Part shown: positions 7,690 to 14,218 of the stretch, in pieces
Position numbering within the stretch: position 1 is the first letter of the stretch
Layout of the letters: each line of letters starts with the position of its first letter
Source of the DNA: Streptomyces sp. B93
GTDB lineage: Bacteria > Actinomycetota > Actinomycetes > Streptomycetales > Streptomycetaceae
DNA: 43,764 nt
Assembly: GCF_018070565.1 (NCBI RefSeq)
Contig: NZ_JAGPXL010000054.1
Coordinates: 1-43,764 of the forward strand
Reading direction: 5' to 3'
The notes under the pieces: generated by a model
The model's input: the letters and a program-made list of their open reading frames with translations, nothing else
Database searches by the model: none
Told to the model about the DNA's origin: nothing
Program-made: the position numbers and the translations under genes

Positions 7690-8588
7690 CCCTCTCCTCG
7701 CAGAGTCACGCCCACCTCACGCAGCAGCCGGATCTTGCCGGGCTTGGGCGGGCCGGGAAGGACGTCGTAATCGGCGGCGGCGATCGCGTCGATCGCCGCC
7801 CTTCCCCCCGCCACGAATCCTGCGAGCAGCAGTCTCAGCCTGCCGTGGACGCTACCCACGAGGGGGGCGCCTTCATTCAGGAGTTCGCGGGCGCGTTGTG
7901 CCTCGTACGCGACCAGGGCGCGCAGGGACGCGCCGGCGCTGTCCGGGGTGAGGTCCGCCTCCTGGACGTGGAAGCGCTTCATGTCCGCGGCGGGCAGGTA
8001 AACGCGGTCGCGGCCGAGGTCCTCGGCCACGTCCTGGAGGTGCTCGACGATCTGGAGGGCGGTACAGATCGCGTCGGAGCGGCGAATCCGCTCGGGGGTG
8101 GCGGTGCCGGTGACGGCGAGGACGAGACGGCCGACCGGGTTGGCGGACAGTTCGCAGTAGGCGAGCAGGTCGTCGTAGGTCTCGTAGCGCTTGACCAGCT
8201 GGTCCTGGCGGTTGGCGGCGATCAGCCCGAGGAAGGGCTCGGGGGTCAGCGCGCGGGCGCGCACCGTGGGCTGGAGGCGGCGCAGCAGGGGGTGACGGGG
8301 GGTGCCGTCGAAGACCCGGCGCAGGTCGGCCTCGAAGGCGTCGAGGAGGAGGAGCCGGTCCCCGGCGTCCTCGGGGGCCACGCCGAGCAGGGCCGCGTCG
8401 GCGCCACCGGGGGCGAGGTCGCCGTCGCCGATGTCGTCGACCAGACGGGCGAAGCCGTAGACGGCCATGAGGTCGGTGCGCCAGGCGCGGGGCAGGAAGA
8501 AGGGGGCCACGGGGAAGTTCTCGGCCGCGGCCTTGTCGAGGGTGTCGCGCTCCGGGTCGCCGGGGCGCGCCGTCCTGGCTGCCGTCAC
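7686..8588 (-). CDS. hpnC: Hydroxysqualene synthase HpnC
   Basis: This 300-residue squalene/phytoene synthase family protein carries FARLVDDIGDGDL (about 47-59) and HLQDVAEDLGRDRVYLP as its aspartate-rich motifs. Family knowledge: HpnC converts presqualene diphosphate to hydroxysqualene. The N-terminus LDKAAAENFPVAPFFLPRAW is typical of HpnC. The GTG start at 8588 has no strong Shine-Dalgarno sequence of its own, but it overlaps the stop of a 21-codon upstream ORF (GTGA). It is the first enzyme gene of the hopanoid operon. Confidence 0.92.
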   Translation of the reverse strand: MTAARTARPGDPERDTLDKAAAENFPVAPFFLPRAWRTDLMAVYGFARLVDDIGDGDLAPGGADAALLGVAPEDAGDRLLLLDAFEADLRRVFDGTPRHPLLRRLQPTVRARALTPEPFLGLIAANRQDQLVKRYETYDDLLAYCELSANPVGRLVLAVTGTATPERIRRSDAICTALQIVEHLQDVAEDLGRDRVYLPAADMKRFHVQEADLTPDSAGASLRALVAYEAQRARELLNEGAPLVGSVHGRLRLLLAGFVAGGRAAIDAIAAADYDVLPGPPKPGKIRLLREVGVTLRGEG

Positions 8589-8650
8589 CGTTTGCTGCCC
8601 GGGGCGGGGACGGCGCGCGCTGAGCGGAGCTGGGGAGTTTCCGTAGCCAT
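8585..8650 (-). CDS. 21-codon leader ORF coupled to hpnC
   Basis: An ATG at 8650 opens a frame starting MATETPQLRSARAVPAPG whose TGA overlaps the hpnC GTG (GTGA). GGGAG lies 11 bases before the ATG. Because hpnC itself lacks a clear ribosome site, translation of this leader is a plausible way to deliver ribosomes to the operon. It could instead be an unused reading frame. Confidence 0.45.
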   Translation of the reverse strand: MATETPQLRSARAVPAPGSKR

Positions 8651-8949
8651 TGCCGTCACATCTCCCGTTCTACACTGCGGACGCAATACACACTATTTCG
8701 GACACGCCGCCCAGCGCTCGGCGGCGGTCCCGGAGCAGGGTGTCGCGCATTATGGCCCTGATTGCCGTGATTCGGCACCGGTACAGCTTACGTTGTACAA
8801 CGGAGCGGGGCGCCCGGGGGTGTCCTGCACATCACAACAACACACCGATTGGCCCCAAGATTCCTAAGGCCGCGCGGAGTTGACGTTTCCTTTGCAGACG
8901 CGGGCCCCGCCGGAGCAGTTCCGACGGGGCCGGTCGCCGCCGGGCGCTG
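8651..8949. other. Intergenic region upstream of the hopanoid operon
   Basis: These 299 bases separate the hopanoid operon from the exporter operon on the same strand. The left third is less GC-rich and should hold the hopanoid promoter, but I cannot defend a specific -35/-10 pair. The right end holds a hairpin (8903-8931), described separately. No coding region is supported. Confidence 0.5.
8903..8931 (-). terminator. Hairpin terminator after the ABC exporter operon
   Basis: Twelve-base arms (8903-8914 and 8920-8931) pair with a single mismatch around a five-base loop, 19 bases after the stop of the exporter ATPase gene. There is no T tract, as is common for Streptomyces hairpin terminators. 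It probably insulates the hopanoid operon from read-through. Confidence 0.6.
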
Positions 8950-9771
8950 TCACTTGCCGGAGAACTTCTCGTACTCCCTGAGCACCTCGTCGGTGGGACC
9001 GTCCATGCGCAGTTCGCCGCGCTCCAGCCACAGGACGCGGTTGCAGGTGTCGCGGATGGACTTGTTGTTGTGGCTGACCAGGAAGACCGTGCCCGCTTCC
9101 TTGCGCAGCTCGCGGATGCGGGCCTCGGAGCGCTTGCGGAAGCGGCCGTCGCCGGTGGCCAGCGCCTCGTCGATCATCAGCACGTCGTGGTCCTTGGCGG
9201 CGGCGATGGAGAACCGCAGCCGGGCGGCCATGCCGGAGGAGTAGGTCCGCATCGGCAGCGTGATGAAGTCGCCCTTCTCGTTGATGCCGGAGAAGTCGAC
9301 GATGTCCTGGTAGCGCTCCCTGATCTGCTCGCGGGACATGCCCATCGCGAGGCCGCCGAGGATGACGTTGCGCTCGCCGGTCAGGTCGTTCATCAGGGCC
9401 GCGTTCACCCCCAGCAGCGAGGGCTGGCCGTTGGTGTAGACCCGGCCCCGCTCGGCGGGCAGCAGTCCGGCGATGGCGCGCAGCAGGGTGGACTTTCCGG
9501 AGCCGTTGGAGCCGATCAGGCCGATCGCCTCGCCCCGGTAGGCGACGAAGGAGACACCGCGCACGGCGTGCACCTTGCGCACGCCCCTCGCCGCGTCGTC
9601 GGAGCCTCGCTTGACGATGCGGCTCAGGGCCGCCGTCGCGCTGCCCCGGCCGGTGCGGGCGCCGTTGACGCGGTAGACGATGTGCAGCTCGTCGGCGATG
9701 ACGGTGGGGACGCGCGGCCCGTCGTCGACGGCGCCGCCGTCGACGAGGTCGGGCTTGTCGAGATCAGCCAC
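8950..9771 (-). CDS. ABC exporter ATPase, TagH/Wzt-like (polysaccharide or teichoic-acid type)
   Basis: This is a 273-residue cytoplasmic ATPase with Walker A GLIGSNGSGKSTLLRAIAG (about 83-101), a signature region YSSGMAARLRFS, Walker B DVLMIDEALATGD and switch histidine LVSHN. The region from LLGVNAALMNDLTGERNVILGG to EALATGD is characteristic of exporters of lipid-linked wall polymers (TagH/RfbE/Wzt). There is no C-terminal carbohydrate-binding extension of the Wzt kind, so chain capping there is not indicated. The GTG start overlaps the permease stop by 8 bases. With the permease it forms a two-component exporter, last in the seven-gene operon. Confidence 0.9.
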   Translation of the reverse strand: MADLDKPDLVDGGAVDDGPRVPTVIADELHIVYRVNGARTGRGSATAALSRIVKRGSDDAARGVRKVHAVRGVSFVAYRGEAIGLIGSNGSGKSTLLRAIAGLLPAERGRVYTNGQPSLLGVNAALMNDLTGERNVILGGLAMGMSREQIRERYQDIVDFSGINEKGDFITLPMRTYSSGMAARLRFSIAAAKDHDVLMIDEALATGDGRFRKRSEARIRELRKEAGTVFLVSHNNKSIRDTCNRVLWLERGELRMDGPTDEVLREYEKFSGK

Positions 9772-10702
9772 GGCCGTACTGCTCCTCAGCCTTCCAGAAG
9801 TAGACGAAGCCGAACGCGCCGACGAGGACGGCCCAGCCCAGCGCGAAGGCCCACACGTGCGGCGGCAGGTACGACGAGCCGTAGCCGTCGATCAGCGCGA
9901 AGCGGACCAGGTCCATGTAGATCGCCGCCGGGTTCCACTGGAGCACGTCGGCGAGCCAGCCGGGGGCGTCCTTGTCGGCGAGCATCGCCGGGATGCTGAA
10001 CATCACACCCGAGGCGTACATCCAGGTGCGCAGCACGAACGGCATCAGCTGGGCCAGGTCGGGCGTCTTGCTGCCCATCCGGGCGAAGGCCAGCGCCAGG
10101 CCGGTGTTGAACACGAACTGGAGCACCAGCGCCGGGATCACCAGCAGCCAGGCGGGGCTGGGGTAGCTGCCGAAGCCGATCATCACCGCGACCAGCACGA
10201 TCAGCGAGTACAGCAGCTGCTGGAGCTGCTGGAGCGCGAAGGAGACGGGCAGCGAGGCCCGCGGGAAGTGCAGCGCCCGCACCAGGCCCAGGTTGCCGGA
10301 GATCGCGCGCACCCCGGCCAGCACCGAACTCTGGGTGAACGTGAACACGAACACCCCGGTCACCAGGAACGGCACATAGATCTCGTGCGGGATGCCCCGG
10401 CGCGCCCCGAGCAGCAGACCGAAGATGAAGAAGTAGACCGCGGCGTTCAGCAGCGGCGTCGCCACCTGCCACAGCTGGCCGAGCTTGGCCTGGCTGTACT
10501 GGGCGGTCAGCTTCGCCCGGGAGAAGGCGAGGATGAAGTGACGCCGGTCCCAGAGCTGGCGGACGTACTCGACGAGCGAGGGCCGGGCGCCGCTCACGGT
10601 CAGGCCGTACTTCGCGGCGAGCTGTGCCGCGGTCAGTGACTCGTCGGGCGACGGAGGCGTGGTCGTCACCGCGACTCCTCCGTCGTGCGTTGTCTCACTC
10701 AC
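9764..10702 (-). CDS. ABC-2 type exporter permease, TagG/Wzm-like
   Basis: This 312-residue membrane protein has a ~55-residue cytoplasmic N-terminus ending in an amphipathic LVEYVRQLWDRRHFILAF segment, then about six hydrophobic helices: LLNAAVYFFIFGLLLG, VPFLVTGVFVFTFT, LYSLIVLVAVMIGFG, WLLVIPALVLQFVFNTGLAL, a segment near YASGVMFSIPAML, and VWAFALGWAVLVGAFGFVYF. The form matches ABC2_membrane permeases of O-antigen and teichoic acid exporters. The GTG at 10702 begins MSETTHDGG. An internal GTG about ten codons on is possible. It pairs with the overlapping ATPase gene. The substrate is presumably the product of the upstream glycosyltransferase and CDP-alcohol genes. Confidence 0.88.
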   Translation of the reverse strand: MSETTHDGGVAVTTTPPSPDESLTAAQLAAKYGLTVSGARPSLVEYVRQLWDRRHFILAFSRAKLTAQYSQAKLGQLWQVATPLLNAAVYFFIFGLLLGARRGIPHEIYVPFLVTGVFVFTFTQSSVLAGVRAISGNLGLVRALHFPRASLPVSFALQQLQQLLYSLIVLVAVMIGFGSYPSPAWLLVIPALVLQFVFNTGLALAFARMGSKTPDLAQLMPFVLRTWMYASGVMFSIPAMLADKDAPGWLADVLQWNPAAIYMDLVRFALIDGYGSSYLPPHVWAFALGWAVLVGAFGFVYFWKAEEQYGRG

Positions 10703-10730
10703 AAGTGGAAACTTTCGTCTTCGATCCGAG

Positions 10731-10746
10731 GGGCCCGCGCGGGCCC
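10731..10746. repeat. Perfect 16-base GC palindrome between glycosyltransferase and permease
   Basis: GGGCCCGCGCGGGCCC lies in the 64-base gap between the glycosyltransferase stop and the permease start, the only real gap in this operon. It may fold as a short hairpin and modulate downstream expression. It could also be incidental in DNA this GC-rich. Confidence 0.4.
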
Positions 10747-10766
10747 TGCTCTCAGGGACGAGCTTC

Positions 10767-11663
10767 TCAGATCACCGGGGGTCGGCCCAGTCTGGTCAGC
10801 CGCCACACCGTACGCCACTTCATGGGCCTGCGGGGACCGCAGGGCGTGGTCCAGCCCTCCCGGAAGCCGCCGAACCAGGCCTTCAGGGCGGGCCGCGAGG
10901 GGCGGCGCGCCAGCGTGAGCAGCAGCCAGACGCCCAGGTAGACGGGGACCAGCGGGGCGGGCAGGTTGCGGCGGGCGAGCCAGACCCGGTTGCGGGCGAC
11001 CATCCGGTGGTACACCGCGTGCCGGGAGGGGGCGGTCGTCGGGTGGTACAGCACCATGTCGGACCGGTAGTCGATCATCCAGTCGGCGTCCAGGGCGCGC
11101 CAGGCGAGGTCGGTCTCCTCATGGGCGTAGAAGAACTCGTCGGGCAGGCCGCCGACCTCGGCGAGGACCCGGGTGCGGACGGCGTTGGCGCCGCCGAGGA
11201 AGGTGGTGACCCGGGAGGAGCGCATCGGGTCGGAGGCGCGCAGCCGGGGGACGTGGCGGCGCTGGGTGACACCGGTGTCGGGGTCGGCGATGCGGAAGCT
11301 GACGATGCCGAGCCGGGCGTCGGCCGCGAACGCCTCCCGGCACAGCTGGGCGGTGTCGGTGCGGGCGAGCAGGCCGTCGTCGTCGAGGAAGAGCAGTATG
11401 TCGACGTCGCGGCCGCCGGGGCCGAAAGCCTCGATGCCGACGTTGCGGCCGCCGGGGATGCCGAGGTTCTCGGGCAGTTCTATGGTGCGGACGCCGTCGG
11501 GGACCTCGGGGACCGGGGAGCCGTTGCCGACGACGACCACCTCGACGGGGTCGCCGTCCTGCTTGGCGACGGACTCCAGCAGGGCGCGCAGTTCCTCGGG
11601 GCGGTTGCCCATGGTGATGACGACCGCGCCGACCTTCAGCGAGGACGCGTCCACGGCGCTCAC
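10767..11663 (-). CDS. Family 2 glycosyltransferase
   Basis: This 298-residue GT-A fold enzyme has a nucleotide-sugar binding N-terminus (VGAVVITMGNRPEELRALL), ENLGIPGGRNVGIE, an aspartate motif DILLFLDDDGLL (about 104-115), and FYAHEETDLAWRA (about 181-193), which resembles the catalytic ED motif of rhamnosyl-type GT2 enzymes. A hydrophobic stretch, VYLGVWLLLTLA, near the C-terminus may touch the membrane. The GTG at 11663 overlaps the preceding gene's stop as GTGA, which fixes the start. A longer frame running upstream is only a shadow. It likely adds a sugar to the lipid-linked or phospho-alcohol intermediate of this operon. Confidence 0.88.
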   Translation of the reverse strand: MSAVDASSLKVGAVVITMGNRPEELRALLESVAKQDGDPVEVVVVGNGSPVPEVPDGVRTIELPENLGIPGGRNVGIEAFGPGGRDVDILLFLDDDGLLARTDTAQLCREAFAADARLGIVSFRIADPDTGVTQRRHVPRLRASDPMRSSRVTTFLGGANAVRTRVLAEVGGLPDEFFYAHEETDLAWRALDADWMIDYRSDMVLYHPTTAPSRHAVYHRMVARNRVWLARRNLPAPLVPVYLGVWLLLTLARRPSRPALKAWFGGFREGWTTPCGPRRPMKWRTVWRLTRLGRPPVI

Positions 11664-12439
11664 CGCAGCCTGCTGGAGGCGAGGATGGAGACCAGGTGCA
11701 GCAGGGTCTGGAGCAGGGCGATACCGGCGAGCACGGCGACGCCGAGCCGGGTGAAGAACAGGTCGCCGCGGGCCTGGTCGAGGACGGCCAGCACCAGGAT
11801 CAGCAGCGAGGCCTCGATGCCGAGGACCAGCCGGTGGAACTTCAGCGCGGCGGCGGCGCGGCGGGCCAGCGCCATCCCGGACGAGCGCGGCTCGGACGCC
11901 GACTCCTTGACCGGCGGCAGCCCGCCCTGGTGCCGGGCGACGCCGACCAGGTCGGTCTCGGCCTTGATCAGGATGGCGCCGACGGCGGCGAGGGTGCCGA
12001 GGAAGGCCCACAGCCAGTCGATCCGGCCGCTGCCCCACAGGTCGGCGGCGCGCAGTCCGAAGCCGACGAGGACGGCGGCGTCGCACAGGTAGGCGCCAAC
12101 CCGGTCGAGGTAGACACCGCCGAGGGAGAACTGCTTCTTCCAGCGGGCCACCTCCCCGTCGACGCAGTCGAGGAGCAGGTAGAGCTGGACCATCAGTACG
12201 CCGAGGACGGCGCCCGGTATGCCCGGCACCAGCAGGGCGGGGGCCGCGAGGACGCCGAACAGGGTCATCAGGTACGTGAGCTGGTTGGGCGTGACCCGGG
12301 TGGTCACCAGCAGTCGGGTGATCCGCAGCGACACCTCACGCATGTAGAGGCGTCCGCCCCAGTGCTCACCGCTGCGCCGGTCCTTGACCCCCGCGGGGTG
12401 GACGACCGGACGGAGTTCAGCTACCGATGGCCTTGACAT
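11660..12439 (-). CDS. CDP-alcohol phosphatidyltransferase family membrane protein with altered fourth aspartate
   Basis: This 259-residue integral membrane protein carries the CDP-alcohol phosphotransferase signature DCVDGEVAR...GVYLD (D91, D94, G95, R99, G108, D112). The fourth aspartate, usually four residues after the third and thought to act as general base, is alanine (A116). The next aspartate is D120. Typical hydrophobic helices follow, among them ALLVPGIPGAVLGVLMVQLYLLL and FTRLGVAVLAGIALLQTLL. Family members transfer a phospho-alcohol from a CDP carrier to an acceptor alcohol. Acceptor and donor are unknown here. The start (ATG 12439) lies 23 bases inside the preceding dehydrogenase gene. 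Confidence 0.82.
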   Translation of the reverse strand: MSRPSVAELRPVVHPAGVKDRRSGEHWGGRLYMREVSLRITRLLVTTRVTPNQLTYLMTLFGVLAAPALLVPGIPGAVLGVLMVQLYLLLDCVDGEVARWKKQFSLGGVYLDRVGAYLCDAAVLVGFGLRAADLWGSGRIDWLWAFLGTLAAVGAILIKAETDLVGVARHQGGLPPVKESASEPRSSGMALARRAAAALKFHRLVLGIEASLLILVLAVLDQARGDLFFTRLGVAVLAGIALLQTLLHLVSILASSRLR

Positions 12440-13478
12440 AGTCGGCGTAAGTGTCCTTGATCTGGTCGGTGTTCAGGTCGAGGTGTTCGAGGATCGTGTA
12501 GCGGCCGGGCCGGGTCCGCGGGGCGTACTCCACGACACGGAAGAACTCCTCCGCGGTGAAGCCGATCTCCTCCGGCAGCACCGGAAGGCCGTGCCTGCGC
12601 AGCACCCGGGCCATGTACACCGACTCCTCGTGGGCGCCGCGCAGCCACATCGCGAAGGCGGCGCCGAGCCCGCACTGCTCGCCGTGGGCGGCGGCACGCT
12701 TGGGGTACAGCAGGTCGAAGGCGTGGTTGATCTCGTGGCAGGCCCCGGAGGAGGGGCGGGAGTCGCCCGAGACCGACATGGCGATGCCGGAGAGGACCAG
12801 CGCCTCGGCCAGCACCTGGAGGAAGTCGTTGTCCTCGATGGTGCCGGGGTGGCGCAGGACCGCCTCACCGGCCTGCCGGGCCATGGCGGCGGCCAGGCCG
12901 TCGATCTTCTCGCCCTTGACCCGGCCCGCCAGTTCCCAGTCGCGGATGGCGGAGATGTTGGAGACGGCGTCGCCGATCCCGGCCCGGACGAAGCGCACCG
13001 GGGCCTCGCGTACGACGTCCAGGTCGATGACGACGGCGATCGGGTTGGGCACGCCGTAGGAGCCGCGCCCGGCGTCGTTGTCGAGGGTGGCGACCGGGGA
13101 GCACAGTCCGTCGTGGGCGAGGTTGGTGGGGACGGCGACCAGCGGGAGGCCGACCCGCGCGGCGGCGAACTTGGCGCAGTCGATGATCTTGCCGCCGCCG
13201 AGGCCGACGAGGGCGTCGTAGTGCCCGGCCTTCATCTCGCCGGCCAGGCGGACCGCGTCGTCGAGGGTGCCGCCGCCGACCTCGTACCAGGAGGCGCCGG
13301 GCAGCGACGGGCCGAGCCGCTCGCGCAGGCGGGCGCCGGAGCCGCCGCTGACGGCGACGGCGAGCTTGCCGGAGTGCGAGATCCGCTCGTCGTCGAGGAC
13401 GCAGCCCAGGTCGTCGAGGGCACCCGGGCGGATGTCCACGACGACCGGCGAGGGGATGAGTCGGGTCAGTACCGGCAC
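12417..13478 (-). CDS. Glycerol-1-phosphate dehydrogenase-like enzyme (EgsA/AraM family)
   Basis: This 353-residue iron-containing alcohol dehydrogenase superfamily protein has nucleotide-binding GLGGGKIIDCAKFAA (about 92-106), the G1PDH-type signature VPTNLAHDGLCSPVATL (about 116-132), and probable metal ligands D170 (AGIGDAVSN), H248 (GACHEINHAF) and H265 (AAAHGEQCG). Family members reduce DHAP to sn-glycerol-1-phosphate, the archaeal enantiomer. AraM of Bacillus is a bacterial example. The GTG at 13478 is preceded by GGGAG and overlaps the nucleotidyltransferase by 13 bases. With the adjacent nucleotidyltransferase and CDP-alcohol transferases it suggests an activated G1P intermediate, although other substrates are possible. 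Confidence 0.8.
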   Translation of the reverse strand: MPVLTRLIPSPVVVDIRPGALDDLGCVLDDERISHSGKLAVAVSGGSGARLRERLGPSLPGASWYEVGGGTLDDAVRLAGEMKAGHYDALVGLGGGKIIDCAKFAAARVGLPLVAVPTNLAHDGLCSPVATLDNDAGRGSYGVPNPIAVVIDLDVVREAPVRFVRAGIGDAVSNISAIRDWELAGRVKGEKIDGLAAAMARQAGEAVLRHPGTIEDNDFLQVLAEALVLSGIAMSVSGDSRPSSGACHEINHAFDLLYPKRAAAHGEQCGLGAAFAMWLRGAHEESVYMARVLRRHGLPVLPEEIGFTAEEFFRVVEYAPRTRPGRYTILEHLDLNTDQIKDTYADYVKAIGS

Positions 13479-14218
13479 GCGATCTCCCGTCCCCGGGCGA
13501 GATCGTCGTGGTTGTCGATCTCGACCCACGGCACGTCGCCGATCGGCGCGACGTCGATGCGGAAGCCGCGGTTGACCAGTTCCTGGTAGCCGTGCTCGTA
13601 GAACTGCTGCGGCTCGGTCTCCCAGACGGTGCGCAGCGCGTCGGCGAGTTCCGGGGCGGCGTCTCCCTCGATGAGGGTGACGCCTATGTACTCGCCGGTG
13701 GCCTCGGCGGGGTCCATCAGCTTGGTGATCTTCCGGACGCCGCGCTCGGGCTCGACGACGACCTTCATCTCCTCGTCGGCCAGCGACTTCACGGTGTCCA
13801 GGGCGAGGATGATCCGCTTTCCGTCGCCGCGGGCGGCGAGCAGGGTCCGCTCGACGGAGACCGGGTGCACGGTGTCGCCGTTGGCCAGGATCACACCGTC
13901 CTTGAGGGCGTCACGGCCGCACCACAGGGAGTAGGCGTTGTTCCACTCCTCGGCCTTGTCGTTGTCGATGAGGGTGAGCCTGAGGCCGTACTTCTGCTCC
14001 AGGGCGGCCCTGCGCTCGTACACGGCCTCCTTGCGGTAGCCCACGATGATCGCGGCCTCGGTGAGCCCGACCTCGGCGAAGTTGCCGAGGGTCAGGTCCA
14101 GGACCGTCGGCTCGCCCTCGACGCCCTCGGGCCCGACCGGCACCAGCGCCTTGGGCAGGGTGTCGGTGTAGGGGCGCAGACGCCGGCCGGCGCCGGCCGC
14201 CAGCACGAGGCCGATCAT
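13466..14218 (-). CDS. Sugar-phosphate / phospho-alcohol nucleotidyltransferase
   Basis: This 250-residue RmlA-like nucleotidyltransferase has the N-terminal signature LVLAAGAGRRLRPYTDTLPK (about 4-23), ALVPVGPE, NNAYSLWCGRDALKDGVILANGD with the metal-binding Asp in ILANGD, and a C-terminal VPWVEIDNHDDLARG. The latter resembles the C-terminus of inositol-1-phosphate and choline-type cytidylyltransferases (LicC/IPCT). It likely makes an NDP- or CDP-linked precursor for the adjacent CDP-alcohol transferases. The ATG overlaps the upstream gene's stop as ATGA. The exact nucleotide and substrate cannot be read from sequence. Confidence 0.85.
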   Translation of the reverse strand: MIGLVLAAGAGRRLRPYTDTLPKALVPVGPEGVEGEPTVLDLTLGNFAEVGLTEAAIIVGYRKEAVYERRAALEQKYGLRLTLIDNDKAEEWNNAYSLWCGRDALKDGVILANGDTVHPVSVERTLLAARGDGKRIILALDTVKSLADEEMKVVVEPERGVRKITKLMDPAEATGEYIGVTLIEGDAAPELADALRTVWETEPQQFYEHGYQELVNRGFRIDVAPIGDVPWVEIDNHDDLARGREIACRY

